A stretch of 64,000 nt of DNA from Nocardia pseudobrasiliensis NBRC 108224 (GTDB lineage Bacteria > Actinomycetota > Actinomycetes > Mycobacteriales > Mycobacteriaceae), in NCBI RefSeq assembly GCF_001613105.1, contig NZ_BDBS01000060.1, positions 1-64,000 on the forward strand, read 5' to 3'. The notes under the pieces are model-generated. The model did no database searches. It had not been told where the DNA came from and saw nothing but the letters and a program-made list of their open reading frames with translations. The position numbers and the translations under genes are program-made. Of this stretch, positions 25,824-35,645 are shown piece after piece. The number at the start of each line of letters is the position of its first letter. Within the stretch, counting starts at the first letter, position 1.

Positions 25824-25826
25824 CGT
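25821..25826 (+). promoter_or_regulatory. -10 box (TAGCGT) formed from the response regulator stop codon
   Basis: The TAG stop of the regulator gene begins TAGCGT, which ends six bases before ATG 25833. No Shine-Dalgarno sequence is present. Confidence 0.55.
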
Positions 25827-25832
25827 GGTCTG

Positions 25833-26933
25833 ATGCTGAGTGTGTTCTCCTCGCCGGGACATTACGTGCAGGGGCGGGACGCGACCGCCGCGCTCGGATC
25901 GGAGCTGACGCGGCTCGGGATCGACGGACCGGTGCTGATCGTGGCGGGCGGCAGCGCGCGGCGGCTGCTGAACGACAGCTGGGAGCGTTCGCTGACGGAC
26001 GCGAAAATCGCCTACTCCGTCCATGATTCGAGCGGCGAGTGCAGCCGCGCCGAACTGGCCCGGATCACCGCGGTCGCACAGGACACCGGCAGCCGGGCGC
26101 TACTGGGCGCGGGCGGCGGCAAGGTGCTCGATTCGGCCCGCGCCGTCGCCGACGATCTCGGCCTGCCCATGATCAGCTGTCCGACCACCGCCTCGAGCGA
26201 CGCGCCGTGCAGCGCGCTGTCGGTGATCTATACCGACACAGGCGAATTCGAGGCCTATCAACTGGTTCGGCGCAATCCCGCGCTGGTGCTGGTCGACACC
26301 TCGGTCATCGTGCGCGCCCCCGCCCGGCTGCTGGCCGCGGGTATGGGCGACGCGCTGGCCACCTGGTTCGAGGCCCGCACCTGCACCTCGGCGCGGGTAC
26401 GCAACATGCGCGGCGGGGCCTCCACGCGCAGCGCGACAGCCCTGGCCCAACTCTGTTACGACACACTGCTTTCCGATGGCCCGCAGGCATTGGCCGCGGT
26501 GCGCGAACAGGCCGTCACCCCGGCGCTGGAGCGCATCGTCGAGGCCAACACCCTGCTGTCGGGTCTGGGTTTCGAATCCTCGGGACTGGCCGCCGCGCAC
26601 GCGGTGCACAACGGACTGACCGCCGCCCCGGCGACGCATTCGTATCTACACGGGGAGAAGGTCGCCTTCGGCGTGCTCACCCAATTGGTGCTCGAGGGCG
26701 CGGCCGCCGATGAGATCGACACCGTGCTGAACTTCTGCGCCGAGGTCGGCCTGCCCACCACCCTGGCCGCCCTGGGTCTCGCCGACGCCGATTCCGACAC
26801 CCTGTCCGCGGTCGCGACCCGCGCCACGGCCCCGGGGGAAACAATTCACAACGAACCGTTCACCGTCGACGCGGCCATGACCCTCGACGCGCTGCGCACC
26901 GCCGACGCCCTCGGCCGCCGGGGACGCGCCTAA
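25833..26933 (+). CDS. gldA: Glycerol dehydrogenase-like, iron-containing alcohol dehydrogenase
   Basis: The 366-residue protein follows the GldA pattern. The NAD-binding region is GAGGGKVLDSARAVADDLGL, then ISCPTTASSDAPCSALSVIY. The metal ligands are Asp in AAGMGDALATWFEART, His in LAAAHAVHNGLTA and His in ATHSYLHGEKVAFG. It should oxidise glycerol to dihydroxyacetone, or a similar polyol, with NAD in the cytoplasm. The start is ATG 25833, with a leaderless-type TAGCGT box upstream. The stop codon overlaps that of the convergent DMT transporter gene by three to four bases (CTAA). Confidence 0.88.
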   Translation: MLSVFSSPGHYVQGRDATAALGSELTRLGIDGPVLIVAGGSARRLLNDSWERSLTDAKIAYSVHDSSGECSRAELARITAVAQDTGSRALLGAGGGKVLDSARAVADDLGLPMISCPTTASSDAPCSALSVIYTDTGEFEAYQLVRRNPALVLVDTSVIVRAPARLLAAGMGDALATWFEARTCTSARVRNMRGGASTRSATALAQLCYDTLLSDGPQALAAVREQAVTPALERIVEANTLLSGLGFESSGLAAAHAVHNGLTAAPATHSYLHGEKVAFGVLTQLVLEGAAADEIDTVLNFCAEVGLPTTLAALGLADADSDTLSAVATRATAPGETIHNEPFTVDAAMTLDALRTADALGRRGRA

Positions 26934-27811
26934 CCGACCGGAACCGGCCGGGCGGTCTCGCGCTCGTCGTGCAGGGTCGGCGAATTCGCCAGCAGCGCAA
27001 TGCCTCCGATGACGAGTCCGGCGGCCAGCGCCAGCGGTAGCGGATAGATCGTGGCCGGGGTGAACAGCGTCAGGCCCGCGGTGTAGCTGAGGATCGGATC
27101 GGTGATCGTCATCGTGGTCAGCGCCGTGGGCAGCGAGCCGCGCGCGAACGCCTCCTGGGTGAGCACCGCGCCGATACCGGTCGAGATCGGTACGCCCAGC
27201 AGCAGCCAGCTCAGCTGCGGCAGCGCCCCGGCCGAGATCGACACCAGCACGGCCGTGGTCGACACGCAGCATCCCGAGGCCATCGCGATCAGCGCCGAAC
27301 GCAACTGTCCCGAACGGGCCCGCTGCGCCAGCGCCAGCAAGACCAGCACCGCCATCGGAATCACCACGGCCGCAAGGGGTAACCGCTCGGTGCGCACCGA
27401 ACCGTGCGGCACGCCGTGGATGATCAGCACCACCAGCCCGCCGCACACCGCCGCGGTCCCCGCCCAGTCCCGGCGCAGCAACCGCACCTGCCGCCGCCCC
27501 GCCGACAGCGGCAGCGCGAACAGCAACTGCACTACCAGCAGCGCCTGCACCATCGGCAGCGCCGTGTACCGCAGCGCGGCCGCGTGCAGTACGAATCCGG
27601 TGGCGCTCGCGCCCTGTCCCATCAGCCAGCGCCGATTCGTCACCAGCGTGCGCGCGATCCCGATCACCGCGAGTGATCGCCCCGCCTTCGGATCGGCCAG
27701 GGCCGCCCGCCGCGCACTACCCTGCTGCAGCGCCGCCGCCACCGCGAACAACAAGGCTGACAGCAGCGCCAATCCGCCGCCGATCACCTCGATGCCGACC
27801 ACTCCGATCAT
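26930..27811 (-). CDS. DMT-superfamily transporter
   Basis: The 293-residue protein has about nine to ten membrane helices, starting GIEVIGGGLALLSALLFAVA and including ALRYTALPMVQALLVVQLLF and a last helix LALAAGLVIGGIALLANSP. The layout resembles EamA/DMT-type exporters and the DMT-like proteins of Nocardia and mycobacteria. The substrate is unknown. The start is ATG 27811. It converges on the glycerol dehydrogenase gene with overlapping stop codons. Confidence 0.82.
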   Translation of the reverse strand: MIGVVGIEVIGGGLALLSALLFAVAAALQQGSARRAALADPKAGRSLAVIGIARTLVTNRRWLMGQGASATGFVLHAAALRYTALPMVQALLVVQLLFALPLSAGRRQVRLLRRDWAGTAAVCGGLVVLIIHGVPHGSVRTERLPLAAVVIPMAVLVLLALAQRARSGQLRSALIAMASGCCVSTTAVLVSISAGALPQLSWLLLGVPISTGIGAVLTQEAFARGSLPTALTTMTITDPILSYTAGLTLFTPATIYPLPLALAAGLVIGGIALLANSPTLHDERETARPVPVG

Positions 27812-27862
27812 GGATCCTATCCTGGGCAGCTTCGGTGAACCCCGGTTGGCGTCGAGGCGAAC

Positions 27863-29092
27863 TCAGGTGAGCCGGTCGGCGCGCGCGTTCAGATACCGCT
27901 GCTGAGGAAGGTTCTTCGCCTGGGCCGCGGCGCGGCGATAGCGGTCGCGCGCACCGCGACGATCTCCCGAAAGTTCCAGCAGATGCGCCCGCACTGCCTC
28001 GACGCGATGGTCGCCCGCGAGGCGATCGGCCACCGCGTCGACCAGCCGCAACCCCGCCTCGGGCCCGCGCGACATCGCGATCGCCACCGCATGATTCAAC
28101 GCGACCACCGGATTGTCGCCGAATTCGAGCAGCCGCTCGTAGAGGGCCGCGATCTGCGGCCAATCGGTGGCCGCGTAGTCGACGGCCTCGTCGTGCAGCG
28201 CCGCGATGGCGGCCTGTAATTGGTACGGGCCGACGGCCCCGCGCGGCAGGGCCGCGGTGATCAGGGCGATGCCCTCGGCGATATCGGTTGTGCGCCACAG
28301 GCTTCGATCCTGATCCGCCATGGACACGAGTTCGCCGTGCGGGCCGGTGCGGGCGGGGCGGCGCGCATCGGTGAGCAGCATGAGCGCCAGCAGGCCCGCG
28401 GTCTCGCTGTCCTCGGGCAGCAGCCGGTGCAGCAGGCGGGTGAGACGGATTGCCTCGACCGATAATTCGCCGCGGTGCAGTTGTGCGCCCGAGGTCGCGG
28501 CATAGCCCTCGGTGAAGATCAGATACAGCGTATGCCGCACCGCGGCCAGCCGGTCGGCGCGCTCGCCCGGCGCGGGCACGGCGAACGGGACGCCGCTGTC
28601 GCGCACGGCGCGCTTGGCCCGGCTGATGCGCCGGGTCATGGTCGCCTCGGACACCAGGAACGCCCGTGCGATCTCGGCGGTGGACAAGCCGCCGACCGCG
28701 CGCAGGGTCAGAGCGATCTGCGCGGGCGGCGACAGCGCGGGATGACAGCACAGAAACAGCAGGATGAGCGTGTCGTCGCCGTCCTCGCGGGCCAGATCGG
28801 CCGGTGCGGCCACCCGATCGTGCGGGGGCTCCGACCGCGCGACCGCGTCCTCACGATGTCGCCGGGCCTGCTCGTTGCGCAGCAGATCGGTGAGCCTCCG
28901 CCCGGCGACGGTGATCAGCCAGCTCAGCGGATTGTCCGGTATGCCGGCCCGCGGCCACTGCGTGGCAGCGGCCAGCAGCGCCTCCTGCACCGCGTCCTCG
29001 GCGGTGTCGAAATGTCCGTAGCGCCGTACCAGCGCGCCGAGGACCTGCGGCGTCGATCGGCGCAGCAGGTCCTCGAAATCGCTGTGCGCCAT
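27863..29092 (-). CDS. ECF sigma factor, ECF42-like, with C-terminal extension
   Basis: The 409-residue protein has sigma region 2 (HFDTAEDAVQEALLAAATQW) and region 4 (LRAVGGLSTAEIARAFLVSE with ATMTRRISRAKRAV). A long C-terminal extension with TPR-like helices follows (NPVVALNHAVAIAMSRGPEA). This is the ECF42 type, in which the extension replaces an anti-sigma factor and the sigma gene lies next to a DGPF/YCII gene, as here. It should direct RNA polymerase to its own regulon. ATG 29092 is chosen; GTG 29095 would give a GTGA overlap with the upstream stop. The partner gene ends exactly at this start. Confidence 0.88.
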   Translation of the reverse strand: MAHSDFEDLLRRSTPQVLGALVRRYGHFDTAEDAVQEALLAAATQWPRAGIPDNPLSWLITVAGRRLTDLLRNEQARRHREDAVARSEPPHDRVAAPADLAREDGDDTLILLFLCCHPALSPPAQIALTLRAVGGLSTAEIARAFLVSEATMTRRISRAKRAVRDSGVPFAVPAPGERADRLAAVRHTLYLIFTEGYAATSGAQLHRGELSVEAIRLTRLLHRLLPEDSETAGLLALMLLTDARRPARTGPHGELVSMADQDRSLWRTTDIAEGIALITAALPRGAVGPYQLQAAIAALHDEAVDYAATDWPQIAALYERLLEFGDNPVVALNHAVAIAMSRGPEAGLRLVDAVADRLAGDHRVEAVRAHLLELSGDRRGARDRYRRAAAQAKNLPQQRYLNARADRLT

Positions 29093-29496
29093 CACATCTC
29101 GTCCGCGGACTCCATGATCGGGCGAATATCGGCATAGGCGTTGGCGACGACGGCGTCCGGGGCGGGGCAGCCCTGCAGACGGCTCGCGATCTCGACCGCC
29201 CGGTCGAAGCTCGCGCACTCGATGATCCAGTACCCGGCGAGAACCTCCTCGGTCTCGGCATAGGGCCCGTCGGTCACCAGCGCCTGCCCGTCGCGATTGC
29301 CGACCCTGCGGGTATGCACGGGTGCGGCCAGCGCGCGGGTCTCCACCAGTTCACCCGATTCCTCGAGTTCGGCATTGAAGGCCGTCATGAACTCCGCCAA
29401 CTTCGCGAAGTCCGCGGGTGTCCACGGCGACTCGCCCGCACCGGCCATCCCGTCATAGTCGCGCTGCGAGCCGTAGCTCAGAATCATGTACTTCAT
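29092..29496 (-). CDS. YCII/DGPF-domain protein, partner of the sigma factor
   Basis: The 134-residue protein carries the DGPF motif region ALVTDGPYAETEEVLAGYWI, which defines the YCII-like DGPF group, and starts MKYMILSYGSQRDY. GAGGAG five bases before ATG 29496 is a good ribosome binding site. The family has a ferredoxin-like fold and unknown chemistry. It is consistently found next to ECF42 sigma genes, so it may be a target or modulator of that sigma factor. It is first in a two-gene operon. Confidence 0.88.
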   Translation of the reverse strand: MKYMILSYGSQRDYDGMAGAGESPWTPADFAKLAEFMTAFNAELEESGELVETRALAAPVHTRRVGNRDGQALVTDGPYAETEEVLAGYWIIECASFDRAVEIASRLQGCPAPDAVVANAYADIRPIMESADEM

Positions 29497-29557
29497 GGTC
29501 GCTCCTCTCGCCCGGCGCCCGTGCGGCGTCGTTCATCGGATACGTCGAAGCAATGAT

Positions 29558-30877
29558 TCATTCTCGGACATCGGCGGCCGCGACCGATCTCGGGCGCAGG
29601 ATCAGCGCACCGAGTCCCGCGGCGACCATGGCGACGCCGACCAGCCACAGCCCGGCCTTCTGCGTACCGGTCAGATCGCGTAGCCAACCGGTGATGTAGG
29701 GCGCGGCGAAACCGCTGATATTGCCGAGCGAGTTGATCAGCGCGATACCGCCCGCCGCGGCCGCCCCGGTCAGGAAGGTTCCCGGCAGCGCCCAGAAACT
29801 GCCCAGCGCCGCCATGATGCCGACCGCGCACACCGTCACCGCGGTCATCGCGGCGAACGGATTGCCCAGATACAGCGCGATCGGAATGGCCAGACCGCCG
29901 ATCACCGCGGGCAGGGCCACATGCCAGCGCCGTTCGCCGGTGCGGTCGCCGTGGCGGCCCCACCACACCATCGGAATCGCGCCGATCACATAGGGCACCG
30001 CGTTGATCAGACCGCGCTCGACCACCGAATAGTGCGTGCCGTACTGCTGCTGGAAGCCGGCGATGATGGTCGGCAGGAAAAAGCCCAGCGCGTAGAGGCC
30101 GTAGACGATGCCGCCGTAGATCGCGGCCAGTCCGAGCACCCGCCGATGGGTCAGCGCCTTGCGCAGCGTCCAGCGCTCGCGACCCTCCACCTCGACCCGC
30201 TCGCGTTCGAGTTCACTTGCCAGCCAAGCCTTCTCCTCCGGCGCGAGCCAGTTCGCCCGCTCGGGCCGATCGGTGAGGAAGAACCAGGTGACCACGGCCA
30301 GCAGCAGTGCGGGCAGCCCCTCCACGAGGAACATGAACCGCCAACCCCGCAGGCCGAACACCCCGTCGCCGTACTGGATGATCAGGCTCGACAGTGTGGA
30401 TCCGAGCGCGGTGGAGATCGGAATCGCCAGCATGAACAGCGACACCACGCGCGCCCGGTGGGCCTGCGGGAACCAATAGGTCAGATACAGCAGGATGCCG
30501 GGGAAGAATCCGGCCTCGGCCACGCCGAGAACGAAGCGCAGCACGACGAGCGTGGTCGCATTCGGCACGAAGGCCATCGCGGTGGCGATCACGCCCCAGC
30601 TCAACATGATTCGCGCGATCCACCGCCGCGCCCCGAAACGGTGCAGCGCCAGATTGCTCGGCACCTCCAGCACCAGATATCCGAGAAAGAAGATGCCCGA
30701 GGCGAATCCGAATACGGTCTCGCTCACCGCGAGATCCGATTTCAGCCCGCTCGGCCCGGCGAAACCGATATTGACCCGGTCCAGATAGTTGACGAAATAC
30801 AGCAGCCCCAGAAACGGCACGAGCCGAAATCCGACCTTACGCAGCGTGCTCCGGGAGACATCGTTGGCTGGCAACAC
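29558..30877 (-). CDS. MFS transporter, anion:cation symporter family
   Basis: The 439-residue protein has twelve membrane helices. It begins RLVPFLGLLYFVNYLDRVNI, the signature of the ACS family (hexuronate, tartrate and phthalate transporters), with YLVLEVPSNLALHRFGARRW between helices 2 and 3 and GVAEAGFFPGILLYLTYWFP at helix 4. It probably imports an organic acid with protons. The start is GTG 30877. The nearest neighbours, a VOC protein and a hydrolase on the same strand, suggest a small catabolic unit, but the substrate cannot be named. Confidence 0.88.
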   Translation of the reverse strand: MLPANDVSRSTLRKVGFRLVPFLGLLYFVNYLDRVNIGFAGPSGLKSDLAVSETVFGFASGIFFLGYLVLEVPSNLALHRFGARRWIARIMLSWGVIATAMAFVPNATTLVVLRFVLGVAEAGFFPGILLYLTYWFPQAHRARVVSLFMLAIPISTALGSTLSSLIIQYGDGVFGLRGWRFMFLVEGLPALLLAVVTWFFLTDRPERANWLAPEEKAWLASELERERVEVEGRERWTLRKALTHRRVLGLAAIYGGIVYGLYALGFFLPTIIAGFQQQYGTHYSVVERGLINAVPYVIGAIPMVWWGRHGDRTGERRWHVALPAVIGGLAIPIALYLGNPFAAMTAVTVCAVGIMAALGSFWALPGTFLTGAAAAGGIALINSLGNISGFAAPYITGWLRDLTGTQKAGLWLVGVAMVAAGLGALILRPRSVAAADVRE

Positions 30878-30920
30878 CCTCGTACTTTCGGCCGCACGGG
30901 GTTGAGCGTCAACCCCCCGC

Positions 30921-31313
30921 TCAGGGGTACACGGCGATTTCGATCAGATTGCCGTCGAGATCGCGGCAGTAGTGCGAGGTCATCTCGCCCAGTGCGCCGA
31001 TCTTGGTCACCGGCCCGGCGACGATCTCCACCCCGCAGCCGGTCAGGTGGTCACGCACCCGCTCGGGCGTGGCATCGGTGACGAAGCACAGATCCTGCGC
31101 CCCGGCGGCCGCGACGGCCCCGGTGATCCAGTCCGGATCCTCGCCCTGCGGGCGCAGGTTGATCTTCTGCTCGCCGAAGACCAGCGCGGTGCGGGCGGCG
31201 GGCCCGAAGGTCTCCGCCCGCATCCCGAGCACCCGTTCATACCAGGCGGCCGTGGCCGCCACATCACGACAGTTGATGACGATGTGATCGAAACGCCGTA
31301 CCGCGAAGTCCAT
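30921..31313 (-). CDS. VOC-family (glyoxalase/dioxygenase fold) protein
   Basis: The 130-residue protein has paired beta-alpha-beta modules of the VOC superfamily: RFDHIVINCRDVAATAAWYE (metal His), LVFGEQKINLRPQG, and SHYCRDLDGNLIEIAVYP (metal Glu). Related enzymes include glyoxalase I, fosfomycin-resistance proteins and ring-cleavage dioxygenases. The CRDVAATAAWYERVLG part is typical of virulence-protein-like VOC members. The start is ATG 31313. It lies between the MFS transporter and the hydrolase, all on one strand. Confidence 0.85.
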   Translation of the reverse strand: MDFAVRRFDHIVINCRDVAATAAWYERVLGMRAETFGPAARTALVFGEQKINLRPQGEDPDWITGAVAAAGAQDLCFVTDATPERVRDHLTGCGVEIVAGPVTKIGALGEMTSHYCRDLDGNLIEIAVYP

Positions 31314-31331
31314 ATCGCGGACGCTACTCCC

Positions 31332-32528
31332 TCACGCCGAGGTGTGGTCGAGCCAGTCGAACAGGCGCTGATGGGTGAGCAGCATCGCGCCCATGTGGCA
31401 GTGTTCGCCCGCGCCGTCGGCGTCGGTGCCCAGGACGCGCTCCTTCGGACAGGTCAGCGCGTCGTACAGACGCTGCGCCTCACCGCCGAAGAACTGGTCG
31501 TTCTCGGCGTCGAAAACCAAGGTGGGGCAGGCGATCCGGTCGACAACGCCGGTGAGGGTGTAGGGCGCGGTCGCGCGGATGAACTCCGCCGGGGACGCCG
31601 CACCGAAGGTCCAGACGCCGTTGTTCATCGCCCACCGCAGCTGCGCGCTGAACGAGATCATCAAGGCCAGTACCGAATTCGCCTCCTCGTCCCGCCCCGC
31701 CTCGACCCATTCGGTCAGGAACGGCGGCAGCATTCGCCGCACCGGATCGTGGTAGCTGAACAGTCCGTCGTTGAGGATCAGCGCCGCGATGCGCGGTTCG
31801 AAGGCGGCGGCCCGCGCGGTCAGATAGCCGCCGAGGCTGTAGCCGTACAGCGAGATTCGATCGGCGTCGACCTCGGGCAGAGCGACGGCGAAGTCGACCA
31901 CCGGGGTGATGACGGCCTCCCAGTCGGGCCGGAACGGCAGGCCCTGATCGCGTATCGCCGCACCCTGGCCGGGGCCGTCGAAGGCCAGCACCTGATAGCC
32001 GCGCGCCACCGCCGCGGCCGCGAGCGCGAACCAGGACTCCTCCAGCGTGGAATCGAAGCCGCTGTTGAAGATGACCGTGGGGCGGGGCGCGCCGGAGTCG
32101 TCGACCAGGTACAGATAACCCGGCAGGGTGGTGCCCTCGTAGGGAATCGATACCGCGCGCACCGGGGTGTCGAGCAATTGCGCCGCGGTGGCGAAGCTTT
32201 CGCGCGACAGCCGCGACAGCTCGTGCACGACCGGATCGTCGGCCGGGTGCTCGCGCCGGTAGAACTCGGCGGTGCGGTAGTAGTTCGACGCCCGCAGCAG
32301 CGCCTCGCGCGCGCTGACCCGCCGGCCGCCCACCAGGCACTCGCGGCCGATCGCGTTCACCCGATCCGCGGTGGCCTTCCACTCGCGCAGCCAGGATTCG
32401 TCATCGCCCTCGGTGATACGCGCGGCGGTGACCAGCACCTCGCCCAATTCGGCGCCCTGGTAACAGGCGAAGCCCGCGGTGCGCAGCGTCTCGAATGAGT
32501 AGGACTCGTCCTCGAAGAGGAATTTCAT
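31332..32528 (-). CDS. Alpha/beta hydrolase with N-terminal helical cap
   Basis: The 398-residue protein starts MKFLFEDESYSFETLRTAGF. A helical region of about 130 residues precedes an alpha/beta hydrolase core with nucleophile SLYGYSLGGYLTARA, acid TLVFDAENDQFFGG and His in GEHCHMGAMLLTHQ. This layout resembles dipeptidyl-peptidase-like hydrolases such as 2,6-dihydroxypseudooxynicotine hydrolase, which cleave C-C bonds. GAGGT seven bases before ATG 32528 supports the start. The gene is divergent from a TetR gene across two palindromes, so that regulator probably represses it. Confidence 0.85.
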   Translation of the reverse strand: MKFLFEDESYSFETLRTAGFACYQGAELGEVLVTAARITEGDDESWLREWKATADRVNAIGRECLVGGRRVSAREALLRASNYYRTAEFYRREHPADDPVVHELSRLSRESFATAAQLLDTPVRAVSIPYEGTTLPGYLYLVDDSGAPRPTVIFNSGFDSTLEESWFALAAAAVARGYQVLAFDGPGQGAAIRDQGLPFRPDWEAVITPVVDFAVALPEVDADRISLYGYSLGGYLTARAAAFEPRIAALILNDGLFSYHDPVRRMLPPFLTEWVEAGRDEEANSVLALMISFSAQLRWAMNNGVWTFGAASPAEFIRATAPYTLTGVVDRIACPTLVFDAENDQFFGGEAQRLYDALTCPKERVLGTDADGAGEHCHMGAMLLTHQRLFDWLDHTSA

Positions 32529-32553
32529 GGCTTTGACCTCATGTTTTACGTCG

Positions 32554-32575
32554 ATACGGCACCGTTTCGCCGTAT
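32554..32575. promoter_or_regulatory. Second palindrome in the hydrolase/TetR intergenic region
   Basis: ATACGGC (32554-32560) pairs with GCCGTAT (32569-32575). The centre contains CCGTTTCG, the same half-site as in the palindrome at 32598-32623. It may be a second TetR operator, serving the hydrolase promoter. Confidence 0.5.
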
Positions 32576-32597
32576 GGATAGAACGATAGATCGACCT

Positions 32598-32623
32598 ACG
32601 ACGAAACGCAACCGTTTCGTCGT
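32598..32623. promoter_or_regulatory. TetR operator, perfect palindrome
   Basis: ACGACGAAACG (32598-32608) and CGTTTCGTCGT (32613-32623) are perfect inverted repeats around CAAC. The palindrome lies directly before the -10 box of the TetR gene at 32627-32632, so binding would block it. Confidence 0.75.
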
Positions 32624-32626
32624 TGT

Positions 32627-32632
32627 TAGGAT
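32627..32632 (+). promoter_or_regulatory. -10 box (TAGGAT) of the leaderless TetR gene
   Basis: TAGGAT ends seven bases before ATG 32640 and begins four bases after the operator palindrome. Confidence 0.6.
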
Positions 32633-32639
32633 GGACACC

Positions 32640-33230
32640 ATGAAACGCACCCCCGCCGGCGCCGCGGTCATGCAGCCTCAGGTCACCGCGGCCATTCGCG
32701 CGGCCGCCTTCGCGGAACTGGCCGAGGTGGGTTACGGCAAGCTGTCGATGGAGGCGGTCGCGCGGCGCGCGGGGGTCAGTAAGCCGACGCTGTATCGGCG
32801 CTGGCCATCCAAACAGCAACTGATCCTGGCCCTGGTCACCGAAACCGCGATCACCGCTGCCGAAACACCCGACACCGGATCCGTCCGCGGCGATCTGCGC
32901 GCGTTCCTCGAGAACACCGCCGCGGGCCTGTCACATCCGTTGGCGGCCAGAATCGTTCCCGATCTGCTCGCCGAGGCCGTGCGCACTCCCGAACTGGCCG
33001 AGGCGCTGCAATCCGGCCTGGCCGAACAGCGCCGCGAACGGGTGGCCGAACTGCTGCGGCGCGGCGTCGACCGCGGCGAACTGCCCGCGGATCTGAATAT
33101 CGCACTGGCGCTGGACTTCACGATCGCGCCGCTGTTCTGGCGGCAGATGGTCGGCGGCAGCGCGACCGATCCGGACTATCTGGACGAGCTCACCGAGATG
33201 ATCCTGCTGGCGTTCCGGGCCGCTCGCTAA
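32640..33230 (+). CDS. TetR-family repressor of the divergent hydrolase
   Basis: The 196-residue protein has the TetR DNA-binding domain at residues 15-60 (AAFAELAEVGYGKLSMEAVA, then RRAGVSKPTLYRRWPSKQQL). The C-terminal ligand domain resembles the TetR_C_11 type. ATG 32640 is chosen over ATG 32631, because the -10 box TAGGAT overlaps the earlier ATG. Two palindromes in the divergent region suggest that it controls itself and the hydrolase gene. Its stop overlaps the stop of another TetR gene coming from the right. Confidence 0.9.
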   Translation: MKRTPAGAAVMQPQVTAAIRAAAFAELAEVGYGKLSMEAVARRAGVSKPTLYRRWPSKQQLILALVTETAITAAETPDTGSVRGDLRAFLENTAAGLSHPLAARIVPDLLAEAVRTPELAEALQSGLAEQRRERVAELLRRGVDRGELPADLNIALALDFTIAPLFWRQMVGGSATDPDYLDELTEMILLAFRAAR

Positions 33231-33898
33231 CCACCGAGGCCCACGCGGCGTATTCCCTCGAGCACCACTCGCAGTCCGTCTTCGAAGCCGCGATCGGTAT
33301 CGGGATCGAACAGGTCGGCGAGCACCGCCGCGGTGAGCGGGAAGCGCTCCCGATCGATCCTGGCTTCCAGAACTCCGTCCCCGTAGGGATTCTCATCGCC
33401 GTAGTCGACCCCGAGGCGGGACTGCTCCTCGATGGTGAAGCCGACGGTGTAGTGCAGTAGCACCGGATAGGCCCGAGCGGCCGTGCGCAATTCGAAGCCA
33501 CCGTCCTGCAGGGTGGCCAGCGCCAGCTCGACGGTGCGGAAGACGAGCGGATCGGTGACGGCGGTGCCGGCGAATACCCGGGCGCCGTCGCGATAGCGAA
33601 GCATGGTGCGGCGCAACCGCTTCGCCCAGTCGGCCGCCCACTCGTCCCATTCGACCCCACGCCGCGGCGCCTCGATACCCCCGACCGTATCGGCGTACAT
33701 GATCGTCGCCATCGCGTCGAGCAGTTCCTGCTTGTTCTTCACATGCCAATACAGTGCGGGCGCTTGCACATTCAGCCGCCTAGCCAACGCACGCATGGTC
33801 AGCCCGTCGAGGCCGACCTCGTTGAGCAGGTCCAGGGCGGTACGGGCGATCAGCTCGGCGGTGAGCTTGACGGGCGGTGTGGATTTCCTCGGCGGCAC
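33227..33898 (-). CDS. TetR-family repressor of the divergent monooxygenase
   Basis: The 223-residue protein has a DNA-binding domain near the start (IARTALDLLNEVGLDGLTMR, then LARRLNVQAPALYWHVKNKQ). The sequence APALYWHVKNKQELLDAMA is that of the tetracycline-repressor (TetR_C_1) class. I chose GTG 33898 because a TAAACT -10 box lies seven bases upstream; the longer frame from ATG 33925 would run through that promoter. The large palindrome at 33928-33959 before the divergent FAD monooxygenase is the likely operator. In this class the ligand is often a substrate of the neighbouring enzyme. Confidence 0.88.
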   Translation of the reverse strand: MPPRKSTPPVKLTAELIARTALDLLNEVGLDGLTMRALARRLNVQAPALYWHVKNKQELLDAMATIMYADTVGGIEAPRRGVEWDEWAADWAKRLRRTMLRYRDGARVFAGTAVTDPLVFRTVELALATLQDGGFELRTAARAYPVLLHYTVGFTIEEQSRLGVDYGDENPYGDGVLEARIDRERFPLTAAVLADLFDPDTDRGFEDGLRVVLEGIRRVGLGG

Positions 33899-33927
33899 AC
33901 TTGACAGTTTAACATCGTTCAGCACAT

Positions 33928-33959
33928 CCTTAACAGCGTTCTATTTAACGTTGTTAAGG
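33928..33959. promoter_or_regulatory. TetR operator before the monooxygenase gene
   Basis: CCTTAACAGCGTT (33928-33940) and AACGTTGTTAAGG (33947-33959) match as inverted repeats at 12 of 13 positions around six bases. The half-site TTTAACATCGTT recurs at 33908-33919 near the -10 box of the repressor gene, so both promoters could be covered. Confidence 0.7.
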
Positions 33960-33970
33960 AGGTGGTCGCC

Positions 33971-35461
<1,491 letters not shown>

Positions 35462-35549
35462 CTTGCCCTCGTCCCACATTCAGCGGCGACCGCCCGACGG
35501 GTGCACAATGCAGGCGCCAATCCCCGAAATGAAAGGCTCGGTTCACCAC

Positions 35550-35621
35550 ATGGAGCTCTTGGACGTGGTCGCGAACATCTTCACCACGGCGATGCAGGTC
35601 GCGAGCGGCAGCGCCGCCTGA
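35550..35621 (+). CDS. Putative 23-residue hydrophobic peptide
   Basis: ATG 35550 starts MELLDVVANIFTTAMQVASG and ends SAA before TGA. An in-frame ATG further upstream (35508) would add 14 residues. The peptide would form one amphipathic or membrane helix. AAAGG precedes the ATG by more than ten bases, so the start signal is modest. It lies 88 bases after the monooxygenase gene. A similarly small peptide gene occurs at 51533-51628. This is a sequence-based prediction only. Confidence 0.4.
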   Translation: MELLDVVANIFTTAMQVASGSAA

Positions 35622-35645
35622 CCCAGCCGCGGCCGGCCCTCGGAT

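Noticed and set aside
27863..29218. Sigma factor start at 29218.
   Set aside because: This would overlap the DGPF gene by 126 bases; the sigma fold starts at MAHSDFEDLLRR.
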